This document shows positions 54,463 through 63,819 of a stretch of 64,000 nucleotides of DNA, piece by piece. Numbering within the stretch: position 1 is the stretch's first letter; every line of letters begins with the position of its first letter. The position numbers were made by a program, and so were the translations under genes. The notes beneath the pieces were generated by a model. It saw nothing but the letters and a program-made list of their open reading frames with translations. It had not been told where the DNA came from and ran no database searches. The DNA is from Algihabitans albus (GTDB taxonomy: Bacteria > Pseudomonadota > Alphaproteobacteria > Kiloniellales > DSM-21159). Where the stretch lies: contig NZ_QXNY01000011.1 of the NCBI RefSeq assembly GCF_003572205.1, forward strand, positions 62,001 to 126,000, given 5' to 3'.

Positions 54463-54738
54463 TCAGCCCTCTCGGACGAACCCGGCGGCCAGCAGGTCGT
54501 CCAGTGCGCGAGCGCTGTCGTCGACGATCTGTTCCGGTGGCTCTTCTGGAAAAGCCTCGGCCAGGGCCTCGAAGATCTCCGGCCCCGCGACGGGCGTCTC
54601 CAGCAGGCGCCAGATCCCACTGGTGATGGTATCGAGGTGATAAGGCTGACCGACCTTGGGCTCGACCAGAAAGAACTGGCCCTCCAGTTCGGCCAAGGTG
54701 ACCGCAGGATTACGGAAATAGCGGCCCGCGGCCCTCAT
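54463..54738 (-). CDS. PqqD-like small protein coupled to regA
   Basis: A 91-residue protein of the PqqD family: AAGRYFRNPAVTLAELEGQFFLVEP, YHLDTITSGIWRLLETP and a helical C terminus (DDSARALDDLLAAGFV). PqqD domains usually bind a RiPP precursor peptide for a radical SAM enzyme, but no pqq or radical SAM gene is nearby. The ATG at 54738 overlaps the regA stop (ATGA), so it is translated with regA. Confidence 0.85.
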   Translation of the reverse strand: MRAAGRYFRNPAVTLAELEGQFFLVEPKVGQPYHLDTITSGIWRLLETPVAGPEIFEALAEAFPEEPPEQIVDDSARALDDLLAAGFVREG

Positions 54739-55334
54739 GGTCGGGGCGCATACTTGGCGAGGATGCGCTGCAAGGTGCGGCGATGCATGCGCAGGCGACG
54801 TGCCGTCTCGGAAACGTTCCGCTCGCACTGCTCGTAGACCCGCTGGATATGCTCCCAGCGTACACGGTCGGCCGACATGGGATGGTCGGGCGGCGGCGGC
54901 AGATCGCCCTCGTCGGCCAGCAAAGCCGCCAGGACCTGATCGGCGTCCGCCGGCTTGGGCAGGTAATCGGTGGCCCCGGCTTTCACGGCCGCAACCGCGG
55001 TGGCGATGTTGCCGTAGCCGGTCAGCACGATCACGCGGGAGTCGGCACGGGCATCGTGCAAGGCGGCGACCACATCCAGGCCGCTGCCATCCTCCAGCCG
55101 CAAGTCGACCACCGCGAAAGCCGGTGGGCGGATGGTGACCTTATCCTTGCCCTCTCGGACGCTGGTCGCGGCCTCGACCGCGAAGCCGCGCCGCTCCATC
55201 GCCTGCGCCAACCGCTTGCACAGCCGGTCGTCGTCGTCGACGATCAAGAGACTGCGGTCGGCGAGATTGGCCAACTTGCGGTCGAGTTGTTCCTGAGTCG
55301 GTCCCGGCTTTTCCGGTGCGATATCGATCGTCAT
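54735..55334 (-). CDS. regA: Redox response regulator RegA/PrrA/ActR
   Basis: DNA-binding response regulator of 199 residues controlling redox-dependent genes. The receiver has LLIVDDDDRLC, the phosphate acceptor Asp77 in VVDLRLEDGSG, and Lys127 in YLPKPAD. The C-terminal Fis-type helix-turn-helix NVSETARRLRMHRRTLQRILAKYAP is the hallmark. Its partner sensor is the adjacent regB, whose stop lies 26 bp upstream, in a different frame. Confidence 0.96.
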   Translation of the reverse strand: MTIDIAPEKPGPTQEQLDRKLANLADRSLLIVDDDDRLCKRLAQAMERRGFAVEAATSVREGKDKVTIRPPAFAVVDLRLEDGSGLDVVAALHDARADSRVIVLTGYGNIATAVAAVKAGATDYLPKPADADQVLAALLADEGDLPPPPDHPMSADRVRWEHIQRVYEQCERNVSETARRLRMHRRTLQRILAKYAPRP

Positions 55335-55360
55335 GCCACATCAAGACCTTGCGGTTAGAT

Positions 55361-56761
55361 CTAGCTCTCGAAATGGGCGCGCGACCAGACCGCGACAACC
55401 TCTGCCCCACGTCCGCCGCGTGCTATCGTTCGGTTTCCAAAAGTTAGTTCAGCGCCGGTCCGCTCCAGCAAGGTCCGGGCGATGAAGACCCCCAGCCCCA
55501 TATGCTTCTCGCTCCCGTCGCCGCCGATGTCGCTGCTGCGCCCGCGCCGGCCGGTCGAGACATAGGGGTCGCCGAGCGCGCCCAGCACCGCCTCGTCGAA
55601 GCCGGGACCGTCGTCGCTCAGTCGTAAGACCAGCCGCGTCGCGTCCCAGAAAACCTCTGCTTCCACTCGGCTACGCGCGAACTGCAAGGCATTCTGGATC
55701 AGAGTGCCGAGCCCGTGAACCGTCTCCGGGAGGCGCGGCACCAGCGGCTCATCGGTGAGATCCAGGCTCGGCGCTATGCGAATCTGAAAATCGACGCCGT
55801 CACGCAGGAAAGGCGCCGCCGCCACCTCGACCAAGGTCGTCACCGGAATCCGGTTGAGCGGATCGCCAGGCTCCGACGCCTCTTCGTCCGGGCGTCGTGC
55901 GAGTTCGGTCAAAATGTCGCGGCAGCGCGCCGCTTCCTCGCGCAGCATGCGCACATCGCTGCGCAAAGGGCTGTCAGCCGGCAGGTCCGGCGACAACTCG
56001 CGTTCGATCTCCCGTGAAACCACGGCGATGGTCGCCAAAGGACTGCCCAGCTTATGGGCCGCCGCCGCCGCCAGTGCGCCCAGCGCGCTCAACCTCTGCT
56101 CACGCGCCAAGGCCATCTGCGTCGCGGAGAGCGCGTCGACCATCTGGCGGGACTCCTTGGCCAGGGAAGAGACGTAGAGCGCCAGAAAACAGACCGCGAG
56201 CACCAGGGCGATCCAGATACCGGCCCGGTAGATGTCCGGCAGCAGGAAACCGGTTTCGCGCCACGGCAAGGGCAGCGCCCAGAGCCCGAGGGCCGTGACG
56301 CAGGAGACGGCCACACCCGCCAGCAAGGCCGTGACCCAGCCGGCCAGGGTCGCGGCGGAAACGACCACCGGCGCCAGAAGCAGAACCACGAAGGGGTTAT
56401 TGAGGCCGCCCGTGATGCCGAGCAACACGGCGAGCTGTGCCAGATCGAAGGCCAGATAGAGTCCAGCCCGCCGGTCGTCGAGCCAGACCGTCCCACGATG
56501 GCCGATGGAGGCGAAAAGATTGAGCAGGCCGGACGCGGCGATTGCCAAAGCGGCCGGCAACACCGGCAGGGTGAAGTCCAGCCCGGCCTCGACGACCAGC
56601 AGGGCGATCACCTGCCCCAGCACGGCGATCCAGCGGATGAAAACGAGCGTGCGCAGGCGGATGCGCCCGCCCGGTATCGGCACGGCACGCGGAGGACCCG
56701 CAGCTGTTCCATTCCAGGCGGTCTGAGGCTCGGGCTCTTGGTGAGGGTCGGGTCTGGCCAT
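55361..56761 (-). CDS. regB: Redox sensor histidine kinase RegB/PrrB/ActS
   Basis: Membrane sensor kinase of 466 residues. Six helices span about residues 38-200; the ubiquinone-binding motif GGLNNPF is at 118-124. The H box is ALGALAAAAAHKLGSPLATIAVVSREIERE with His236; the G boxes are SDDGPGFD and MGLGVFIA. It phosphorylates RegA under low oxygen. The ATG at 56761 fits the family; the longer frame to 56905 runs into the divergent ABC gene. A Cys at about 191, at the end of the last helix, may be redox-active but is unverified. Confidence 0.95.
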   Translation of the reverse strand: MARPDPHQEPEPQTAWNGTAAGPPRAVPIPGGRIRLRTLVFIRWIAVLGQVIALLVVEAGLDFTLPVLPAALAIAASGLLNLFASIGHRGTVWLDDRRAGLYLAFDLAQLAVLLGITGGLNNPFVVLLLAPVVVSAATLAGWVTALLAGVAVSCVTALGLWALPLPWRETGFLLPDIYRAGIWIALVLAVCFLALYVSSLAKESRQMVDALSATQMALAREQRLSALGALAAAAAHKLGSPLATIAVVSREIERELSPDLPADSPLRSDVRMLREEAARCRDILTELARRPDEEASEPGDPLNRIPVTTLVEVAAAPFLRDGVDFQIRIAPSLDLTDEPLVPRLPETVHGLGTLIQNALQFARSRVEAEVFWDATRLVLRLSDDGPGFDEAVLGALGDPYVSTGRRGRSSDIGGDGSEKHMGLGVFIARTLLERTGAELTFGNRTIARGGRGAEVVAVWSRAHFES

Positions 56762-56867
56762 GTCGCCTAGAGACTTCGACCCTGCCGGCGGCAAAGGCAA
56801 GCGGCACGACCCGAAAGGCTGCCCGACGGGCTGGCCGACAGACCCAGCCTGCGCCATAGTGCGACCC

Positions 56868-57623
56868 GTGAGCTCACCTGTTATCAATGTCGAAAATCTG
56901 ATCAAACGCTTCGACGGGGTCGCGGCGGTCGACGACGTGAGCTTTCAGGTCGGGCGCGGAGAAACCGTCGCCTTGCTCGGGGCGAACGGCGCCGGCAAGA
57001 CCACGACGATCTCCATGCTGTTGGGTCTGCTGCTGCCGAGCAGCGGGCGGATCGAGATTCTGGGGGCCGACATGACGCGGCGGCCATCGGGGGTACTGCA
57101 GCGGATCAACTTTTCCAGCCCCTACGTCGACCTGCCTCGGCGCCTGACCGTACAGCAGAACCTCGTCTTCTTCGCCCGGCTCTACGGCGTGACCGACGTA
57201 AAAGCCCGGCTGGCGGAACTGGCGCGCGACCTCGATCTGGAGGCGCTTTGGAGTAAGCGGACCGGCCAGCTTTCGGCAGGTCAGAAGACCCGCGTCTCGC
57301 TCGCCAAAGCCCTGATCAACAGGCCGCAGGTGCTGTTGCTCGACGAGCCGACCGCCTCCCTGGACCCCGACACGGCGGACTGGCTGCGCGGCTACCTCGA
57401 GCGCTACCAGGCGGTAACGGGCGCGACGATCCTCTTGGCGAGCCACAACATGGCGGAAGTCGAGCGGCTCGCCCACCGGGTACTGATGATGCGGGCCGGC
57501 AAGATCGCCGACGAAGGCACACCCGAACACCTGATTCAACGATACGGCAGGGCCACACTGGAGGAGGTCTTTCTGGACATCGCGCGCAGAGGCGTTCGGC
57601 CGAACGCGGGAGAGGCAGCGTGA
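56868..57623 (+). CDS. ABC-2 type exporter ATP-binding protein
   Basis: ATPase of 251 residues. Walker A is GANGAGKTTTISML, the signature is LSAGQKTRVSLAKALI and Walker B is VLLLDEPTASLDPDTA. The GTG at 56868 (SSPVINVENLIKRFDG) matches the family start; no clear ribosome binding site was seen, and the frame extends up to 56760. It drives the permease that overlaps its stop by 4 bp. Divergent from regB. Confidence 0.9.
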   Translation: MSSPVINVENLIKRFDGVAAVDDVSFQVGRGETVALLGANGAGKTTTISMLLGLLLPSSGRIEILGADMTRRPSGVLQRINFSSPYVDLPRRLTVQQNLVFFARLYGVTDVKARLAELARDLDLEALWSKRTGQLSAGQKTRVSLAKALINRPQVLLLDEPTASLDPDTADWLRGYLERYQAVTGATILLASHNMAEVERLAHRVLMMRAGKIADEGTPEHLIQRYGRATLEEVFLDIARRGVRPNAGEAA

Positions 57624-58441
57624 GCGATCTCGCCCTGCAAGGACCTGGCGGTGGCGGCCAGAGGATCGGCGCCGTCGTCCTCCGCCATCTTTATCTTCTG
57701 CGAAGCTCCTGGCCCCGCGTGTTCGAGCTGATGTACTGGCCGACCATCCAGATGGTGCTCTGGGGCTTCATTACGCTCTTCCTGCTGCAACACTCCTCGC
57801 TGATCGCCCAGGCCAGCGGCGTACTGATTTCCGCCGTACTGCTATGGGACGTGTTGTTCCGGGGCCAGCTCGGCTTCTCGCTCTCCTTCCTGGAGGAGAT
57901 CTGGTCGCGCAATCTGGCAAACCTCGCCGTCAGCCCGCTCACACCGGCGGAATTCCTGACGGCCCTGATGATTCTTTCACTGCTGCGAACCCTGATCGGA
58001 GTTCTGCCGGCGGCGGGCCTCGCGATCCTCTTCTACGAGATTTCGATCTTCGAAATGGGTCTGCCGCTGCTTGCCTTCTTCAGTTGCCTGCTGATCATGG
58101 GCTGGGCAATCGGCATGGCGGTCTGCGCCTTGATCCTGCGGGTCGGTCAAGGCGCCGAGTCGGCCGCCTGGCTGGCGATCTTCCTGATCGCGCCGGTCTC
58201 GGCGATCTACTATCCCGTCGACGTTCTGCCTCCGCTTTTGCAGTGGATCGCCTGGGCACTGCCGACGGCCCCGACCTTCGAAGGCATGCGCGCGCTGCTG
58301 ATGGAGGGACTCTTCCGCGGCGACCTGTTGCTGCATGCCCTGGCGCTCAACGTCGTCTATCTGATCCTCGGCTGCGGTCTTTTTCTCTGGTCCTATCGCG
58401 TCGCCCGCGCACGCGGCCTGATTCTCCAGGTCGGAGAGTAG
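57620..58441 (+). CDS. ABC-2 type exporter permease
   Basis: Permease of 273 residues with six predicted helices, from LMYWPTIQMVLWGFITLFLL to VVYLILGCGLFLWSYRVARARG. It has the ABC-2 fold feature YYPVDVLPPLLQWIAWALP. With the overlapping ATPase (GTGA/ATGA-style 4 bp overlap) it forms a heteromeric exporter of unknown substrate. Next to regBA but transcribed divergently. Confidence 0.9.
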   Translation: MSDLALQGPGGGGQRIGAVVLRHLYLLRSSWPRVFELMYWPTIQMVLWGFITLFLLQHSSLIAQASGVLISAVLLWDVLFRGQLGFSLSFLEEIWSRNLANLAVSPLTPAEFLTALMILSLLRTLIGVLPAAGLAILFYEISIFEMGLPLLAFFSCLLIMGWAIGMAVCALILRVGQGAESAAWLAIFLIAPVSAIYYPVDVLPPLLQWIAWALPTAPTFEGMRALLMEGLFRGDLLLHALALNVVYLILGCGLFLWSYRVARARGLILQVGE

Positions 58442-58465
58442 AGGTAAAAGACCTTCGGCGCAGAT

Positions 58466-59500
58466 CTACTCCGCCTTGCCGCTGACGCCCGCCTCGGCGA
58501 AAGTCGCCATACCGTTATGGACGGCACACGCCGCCTTGAGCAACGGCAGAGTCAGTGCCGCACCGGATCCTTCACCCAAGCGCAGGTCGAAGTCGAGCAA
58601 CGGACGCTTTCCAATCGCCTCCAGAAGTCGCGCATGCCCCGGTTCGGCGGAGCGGTGCGCGACGAGGCAATGATCGAGCGCGCGCGGATCGGCCTTGTAG
58701 AGCACGGCTGCCGCGACGCTGCAGGCATAGCCGTCGAGCACCACGGGAATGCGGGCGGCCCGGCAGGCCAGAACGGCCCCGGCTATGGCCGCCAGTTCGC
58801 GGCCGCCCAAGGCAGCCAGAGCTGTCAAAGGATCCGGAAGCGCTCTGGCGTTCGCATCCAGCGCCGCCGCCACCGCTTGCGTCTTGCGCTGAATACCGGC
58901 GGCGTCGACACCGGTCCCAGGTCCGACCCAGTCGGCCGGCGTTCCACCGAACAGGCCACAGGCCAAGGCGGCGGCGGCCGTGGTATTGCCGATACCCATC
59001 TCGCCGAGCGCGACCACGTCCAGACCTTCTTCGATCGCCATCATGCCGTAGGCCATGGCATGGGCCGCATCCTCCTCTCCCATCGCAGGACCTTGGGTGA
59101 TGTCGGCAGTCGGCAGCTCCAGCGCCATCTCGTAGACGCGCAAGTCCGCGTCCGCCTCGCTCGCAAGCTGGTTGACGGCGGCGAGACCATTGACGAAAGC
59201 ACCGACCATCTGTTGCGTCACCTCGGGCGGATAGGCCGAGACGGCACGGCCGGCCACCCCGTGCGAACCGGCGAAAACCGCCACGTGAGGACGTTCGATT
59301 CGCGGACTGGCGCGGCCTTGCCAGGTTGCCAACCAGACGGCCAGTTCCTCCAGGCGGCCCAAGGACCCGGGAGGTTTCAGGAGATCGCGCTGTCGCGCTT
59401 CGGCCGCACTGCCGGCCGTCAGGTCGGGGCCGGGCAGGCGCTTTAAAATATCCCGAATCTCGGTCAGGCTGACAGCGGAGGGATTCGGCTGATCGGACAT
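58466..59500 (-). CDS. cobT: Nicotinate-nucleotide-dimethylbenzimidazole phosphoribosyltransferase
   Basis: Makes alpha-ribazole phosphate for the lower cobalamin ligand. It has 344 residues. Features are TAGSAAEARQRDLLKPPGSLGRLEELAVW, VFAGSHGVAG, AYPPEVTQQMV, EMGIGNTTAAAALAC, and the catalytic-end SAEPGHARLLEAIGKRPLLDFDLRLGEGSGAAL, in canonical order. The divergent histidine phosphatase gene is 213 bp away, consistent with a CobT/CobC pair. Confidence 0.96.
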   Translation of the reverse strand: MSDQPNPSAVSLTEIRDILKRLPGPDLTAGSAAEARQRDLLKPPGSLGRLEELAVWLATWQGRASPRIERPHVAVFAGSHGVAGRAVSAYPPEVTQQMVGAFVNGLAAVNQLASEADADLRVYEMALELPTADITQGPAMGEEDAAHAMAYGMMAIEEGLDVVALGEMGIGNTTAAAALACGLFGGTPADWVGPGTGVDAAGIQRKTQAVAAALDANARALPDPLTALAALGGRELAAIAGAVLACRAARIPVVLDGYACSVAAAVLYKADPRALDHCLVAHRSAEPGHARLLEAIGKRPLLDFDLRLGEGSGAALTLPLLKAACAVHNGMATFAEAGVSGKAE

Positions 59501-59713
59501 CGGCGAAGCATTTCCTTAGACGGCACAGGGAGCAGCGGGGCGATTTTCGAGGGCAGCTTTTAGCAGCAGCGGCCAGGGGAAACCATGGGCGCGCAAGCGA
59601 CCGGTTGCCGACCGCCCGATCGGCGGCTATATCGGCGGCAGTCACTTTGGCGGTCTTGCGGGTATACCAAAGCCACTCGAGATTGCCGCCTTCAAAACCT
59701 TTGCGAGTCTCTT

Positions 59714-60349
59714 ATGAGCGAAACCCGCTGGTGGTTCATCCGCCACGCGCCGGTCGATAGCGGCGGCGTCATCTACGGCCAGGACGATCTGCCGGCCGAG
59801 TGCCATGATCCCTCCCTCTTCGACCAACTGGCCACACGCCTGCCAGGCGACGCGGTCTGGATGGTGACCAATCTCCAGCGCACGCGGCAAACCGCCGACG
59901 CGCTGCGTCAGCGCCTGCCGCAGGGCTTGCCCGACTACCTGATCGAGCGCGACTTTGCCGAACAGCACTTCGGCACCTGGCAAGGCCGAGGCCATGCCGA
60001 ACTGCGGGCTGAACGCCATCCCGAATGGCACCGCTTTTGGCTGGCACCGGCGACCGAACGCCCGCCGGAGGGCGAGAGCTTCACGGAGCTGACCGCCCGC
60101 GTCGGTCGGGCTCTGCTCAGCCACAGCGAAGCGCAGCAGGGCCGCGACGTGATCTGTGTCGCTCACGGCGGGACGATCCGCGCCGCGCTCTCCATCGCAT
60201 TGGATATCGAGCCGGAGCGTGCCCTCGCCTTCTCGATCGAGAACTGTTCGCTGACCCGAATCGACTGGTTCGCCGGCTCCGCCGGCAGCCATTTGCCGGG
60301 CGACGAAGGCAGTTGGCGGGTCGCAACCGTCAATCTGCCGCCGCGGTGA
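59714..60349 (+). CDS. cobC: Histidine phosphatase, alpha-ribazole phosphatase (CobC) type
   Basis: Phosphohistidine phosphatase of 211 residues. The catalytic RHAPVD motif (RHG-like) is at residues 10-12, with Arg in RTRQTADALRQ, the Glu loop, and CVAHGGTIRAAL for the second His. With cobT next door, it likely dephosphorylates alpha-ribazole phosphate; general phosphoglycerate-mutase family members are the alternative. The ATG at 59714 has a weak site. Confidence 0.86.
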   Translation: MSETRWWFIRHAPVDSGGVIYGQDDLPAECHDPSLFDQLATRLPGDAVWMVTNLQRTRQTADALRQRLPQGLPDYLIERDFAEQHFGTWQGRGHAELRAERHPEWHRFWLAPATERPPEGESFTELTARVGRALLSHSEAQQGRDVICVAHGGTIRAALSIALDIEPERALAFSIENCSLTRIDWFAGSAGSHLPGDEGSWRVATVNLPPR

Positions 60350-60450
60350 CGCCGTCAGGTTGTCACAATTCCGCCGGACTCCGGCGGATAGGCTAGACTG
60401 CCGAGACTGTTCGAGTCGCCCGAGTCGGAATTCCCCGAGAGGAGATCCCT

Positions 60451-61263
60451 ATGTCCGCTGTGCGCCGCCCCTCGCGTCGTCGTTTCCTTGGGATGGCCAG
60501 TGCCGCCGCAACGCTTGGTGCGCTGGTGCCTCTGGCCCCCACTCGGGTCGCAGCCCAGAACAACGAAACTCAGAACAACGAAACTCAGAACAACACGCCT
60601 CAAAACAGCCCGACTCAAGGCAGCACACCCCGAAGCGGCGCAGCCCAGGATGCAGCGCAGCTGGTGGACGAGGCGGCCTTGACGGCAGAGTCCCTGCTGC
60701 GCGACCCCAACTTCAGCGAGCTGGCGTCCTTCTCGCAACGCGCCAAAGCGATCGTGATCTTCCCCCAGATTTTGAAGGCCGGCTTCATTCTTGGCGCCGA
60801 GGGGGGACGCGGGGTCCTCTTGGTGCGCGGTGCCGATGGCAGCTGGAGTCCGCCGGCCTTCTACACCCTGGCCGCAGGCTCGATCGGCCTGCAGATCGGC
60901 GGGCAGGTCAGCGAGTTGGTGATGACCGTCATGAACGACGGCGCGCTCTCGGCCATGATGACCAACAAGGTGCAATTGGGTGCGGAGCTTTCGGTGGCGG
61001 TCGGACCGGTCGGCAAGGGCGCCGAGGCAGCCACGACGACAAACCTGAATAGCGATGTTATCGCTTTTTCAAAAACCGTCGGGCTGTTCGGCGGCGGTGC
61101 GCTGGAAGGCGCGGGTTTGATTCCGAACCACGAGTGGAACCGGGCCTACTACAATGCGCCCCAGGCAACGCCGGAAACCGTCGTTCTGGAGCGACGGTTC
61201 TACAATATGCAGGCGGATCGGCTGCGCCAGGCCCTGCCGCAGCCTCAAGGGGGAAGCTCCTAG
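60451..61263 (+). CDS. Tat-exported SYLF/Ysc84-type lipid-binding protein
   Basis: Periplasmic protein of 270 residues. The Tat signal SRRRFLGMASAAATLGALVPLAP is at the N terminus. A short repeat region (QNNET units, residues about 36-60) links to the SYLF domain: SELASFSQRAKAIVIFPQI, AEGGRGVLLVRGADGSWSPPAFY, TVMNDGALSAMM, VAVGPVG and a GLFGGGALEGAGL loop. SYLF domains bind lipids. GAGAGGAGAT lies before the ATG. Convergent with the chemoreceptor gene. Confidence 0.92.
   Translation: MSAVRRPSRRRFLGMASAAATLGALVPLAPTRVAAQNNETQNNETQNNTPQNSPTQGSTPRSGAAQDAAQLVDEAALTAESLLRDPNFSELASFSQRAKAIVIFPQILKAGFILGAEGGRGVLLVRGADGSWSPPAFYTLAAGSIGLQIGGQVSELVMTVMNDGALSAMMTNKVQLGAELSVAVGPVGKGAEAATTTNLNSDVIAFSKTVGLFGGGALEGAGLIPNHEWNRAYYNAPQATPETVVLERRFYNMQADRLRQALPQPQGGSS
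60556..60630 (+). repeat. Degenerate 15-bp tandem repeat in SYLF gene
   Basis: Two exact copies of CAGAACAACGAAACT (60556-60570, 60571-60585), then decayed copies to about 60630, encoding QNNET-like pentapeptides in the linker between the Tat signal and the SYLF domain. Confidence 0.8.
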
Positions 61264-61373
61264 AGCGCGATCGTCGTGGATGGAAGCAATCTCGCTTACA
61301 TTCGGGACCTAAATCGCACTCTGGTTTTATCGGGGAGCAGAATAGCAGGCGGCGCTAGACCGGGCCGTGATTG

Positions 61374-61398
61374 GCCGGACCTAGTTTATGGGTCCGGC
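61374..61398. terminator. Hairpin between convergent SYLF and chemoreceptor genes
   Basis: Perfect arms GCCGGACC (61374-61381) and GGTCCGGC (61391-61398) with a nine-base loop. A smaller hairpin GAATCC/GGATTC follows at 61408-61424. Likely bidirectional terminators in the 216 bp gap, though T runs are weak. Confidence 0.5.
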
Positions 61399-61479
61399 GA
61401 TCGGGTGGAATCCGGCCTGGATTCAAACAGGCTCTAGAGGTGACGACGGCGCGACCGCCTCGGATCGCTGACAGAAGTA

Positions 61480-63591
61480 TCACGCGACGTCTCTCTGCCC
61501 GGCCGCTTGATCATAGGACGCCTCGCGCAGGGAAGACTGCACGACCTCGGCAAGCCGTTCCTGCAGCTGCGCCACGCTGGTGTTGAGTTCGCCGGCGAGA
61601 GTCCCGACGCCCAGGGCCTTTTCGCCGGACGCATTTGCCTGGCTTGCGACCGTCGCAATGCAGTCGGTCACGTTCTGAGCAGCTGCGGAGGTCTCCTGGA
61701 CGTTGCGGGCAATCTCACCAGTCGCCGCGCGCTGTTCCTCAATCGCCCCCGCAATCGCGGTCGTGACTTCATCGATCTGTCCGATGCTCCCTGTGACCTG
61801 CCCCACGGCCTCGACGGCCTGTGCGGTCATGGACTGAACTTCGGAGATATGGCGATTGATCTGCTCGGTGGAACTGGCCGTCTGATTGGCCAGCGCCTTC
61901 ACTTCGCCCGCCACCACCGCGAAGCCCTTGCCGGCTTCCCCGGCCCGTGCCGCTTCGATGGTCGCATTCAAGGCAAGCAGGTTCGTCTGCTCCGCAATGC
62001 CGGCGATGAGTTCCGCGACGGTGCCGATCTGCTCCACTGCCTGGGACAGGTCCTCCAGGCGACTGCGCGCTTGACCGCCGACCTCCACCGTCGTCGTGGT
62101 CGCCGTGGTCGCCTGCCCGACCTGCTGGGCGATTTCGCCAATCGAAGCCGTAAGCTGCTCGCTCGCGCTGGCGACGGCCTGCGCCGTTGCAAGGGCTTGT
62201 TCCGCCGCAGAGGCAACGGTCTTGGACTCGCTTTGCACGGCGTCGAGGGCCTGCACCATCTCCCGCGCCGAAGCTTCCATGCGATTGCTCGTCTGAGACG
62301 CTGTCGTAACCAGAACGCCGGTTTCGCGTTCGATCGCATCGGCCATGGCCTGCAGTGCCTCCTGGCGCGCCTGCTCGCCGCGCTCTCGCTCGAGACGACG
62401 ATCCGCCCGGGTCTTCTCGGCCTCCACGGCTTCGGATCGAAAGTGCTCCAGAGCTTTGGCCAAGGCGCCGATCTCGTCACGACGGGTGGTATCGCCGGTC
62501 GAAATATCGAGATCACCTTGACTGAGCCTGCGCATCGCGGAGGTCATTCGGGTCAGCGGCCGCACAGTGGAGCGCAGAACGTAGATCGCTAGCCCGATGC
62601 AGAACAGCAGGACCGCGATTTCTTCGACGATCCAGAAGATCAGACTACTGGCCGCTGCTTGCTGCTTCTCAGCAGTCAAGGCCGCAACCTGAGCGATCAG
62701 ATCGCGTTCCAGGCCTCGTAAATCGTCGATCCGCGCAGTCGAGGCTGCGAACCACGCCGGTCCGTCTGCCGTATCCAGGACGCCGCCGAAGGGTGCGTTG
62801 ACGACCTGAGCGCGCAAACGTCGAAATTCCCGACGGCGATCCGACTCCAGTACTTCGTCGAGCGCCCGGACCTGCTCCGGCAGTGCCAGTTCACTCAGTT
62901 CGAGAATCGCTTGTTCCTGCCGACCGATCAGCCGCAGCATTCGCGTATGGACTGCGGACGTCGCCTCGCCGGCTCCATAGGCGGCAGCCCCCATCGCACG
63001 CTCCAGCCCGGCCGACTCCTTCAGCTGCATCAGCGTATGCTGGAGGAGCAGTTGTTCCTCCACATGCTTGTCGCTTGCCGAGAGGATCATGGCATTGACG
63101 ATGCGAATGAGTGCGTCGACAGAACGCGTGTAGGCCGCAAGGGCGTCGGGACCTGCAATCCCATCGCTGTCGATCTCGCCGCGAACACGCATAACGACAG
63201 CCAGCTGCTGTCGTGACACGTCGATCTGATTGACAACGCGACTTTCTTGATCATCCAGGGAAAGGCCGGCCATCGCCTCTTCAAAAGCCTGCAAAGCCGC
63301 ATCGGTGTCTTGGCGCTGTTGTGTGAGGGCTTCAGCTCGCTGAGCCGCACGACCGGACGCCAGGAAAGCACTGGTACGTCCACGTTCCTTCTGAAGCTCG
63401 TGCACCAATGCCCCAAGGGAATCGTTGGTGCCGACCAGAGACTGGAGCCGGTTCAGATCGTTGGAAACCCTCCACTCCAGGACCACTTCCATCGTCGAGA
63501 TGGCCAACAGCACAACCAAGGGCACAGCAACTATCGCTGCCAGCTTTCCTGCAATCGGTATGTTGTTGATCCACAATGCGAAGCGAGCCAT
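61480..63591 (-). CDS. Methyl-accepting chemotaxis protein with NIT-type sensor domain
   Basis: Chemoreceptor of 703 residues. The N-terminal helix ([24 protein letters not shown]) leads to a helical periplasmic NIT (nitrate/nitrite sensing) domain containing [19 protein letters not shown] second helix ([19 protein letters not shown]), a HAMP region, and the signalling domain with the hairpin tip [40 protein letters not shown] follow. The start at 63591 ([10 protein letters not shown]) fits the membrane topology; the frame is open to 63657. Confidence 0.93.
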   Translation of the reverse strand: MARFALWINNIPIAGKLAAIVAVPLVVLLAISTMEVVLEWRVSNDLNRLQSLVGTNDSLGALVHELQKERGRTSAFLASGRAAQRAEALTQQRQDTDAALQAFEEAMAGLSLDDQESRVVNQIDVSRQQLAVVMRVRGEIDSDGIAGPDALAAYTRSVDALIRIVNAMILSASDKHVEEQLLLQHTLMQLKESAGLERAMGAAAYGAGEATSAVHTRMLRLIGRQEQAILELSELALPEQVRALDEVLESDRRREFRRLRAQVVNAPFGGVLDTADGPAWFAASTARIDDLRGLERDLIAQVAALTAEKQQAAASSLIFWIVEEIAVLLFCIGLAIYVLRSTVRPLTRMTSAMRRLSQGDLDISTGDTTRRDEIGALAKALEHFRSEAVEAEKTRADRRLERERGEQARQEALQAMADAIERETGVLVTTASQTSNRMEASAREMVQALDAVQSESKTVASAAEQALATAQAVASASEQLTASIGEIAQQVGQATTATTTTVEVGGQARSRLEDLSQAVEQIGTVAELIAGIAEQTNLLALNATIEAARAGEAGKGFAVVAGEVKALANQTASSTEQINRHISEVQSMTAQAVEAVGQVTGSIGQIDEVTTAIAGAIEEQRAATGEIARNVQETSAAAQNVTDCIATVASQANASGEKALGVGTLAGELNTSVAQLQERLAEVVQSSLREASYDQAAGQRDVA

Positions 63592-63693
63592 TGAGACGTC
63601 CCGAGCTTTGTTTGAAATTTGAATGAGTGAAGCTTCGCAAATTTCACTCAAAATCATTGAATTCGAATTAATATCTCTCAGATAAATCCGATC

Positions 63694-63721
63694 TTTGTTT
63701 GTTTGTATTTGTTTGTTTGTA
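63694..63721. repeat. Tandem TTTG-rich repeat upstream of chemoreceptor
   Basis: Two perfect copies of TTTGTTTGTTTGTA (63694-63707 and 63708-63721), about 100 bp upstream of the chemoreceptor start, inside an AT-rich tract. It could vary in copy number and so change promoter spacing. Confidence 0.75.
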
Positions 63722-63819
63722 TATGAGTCGATTTCTATCGAGGCGAGAACAGAACTTTAGGCAATCGCCTAACTGAGCTTCAATCGCCGGCATTTACCAA
63801 TCGGCAGGCAGGCAAAGGG

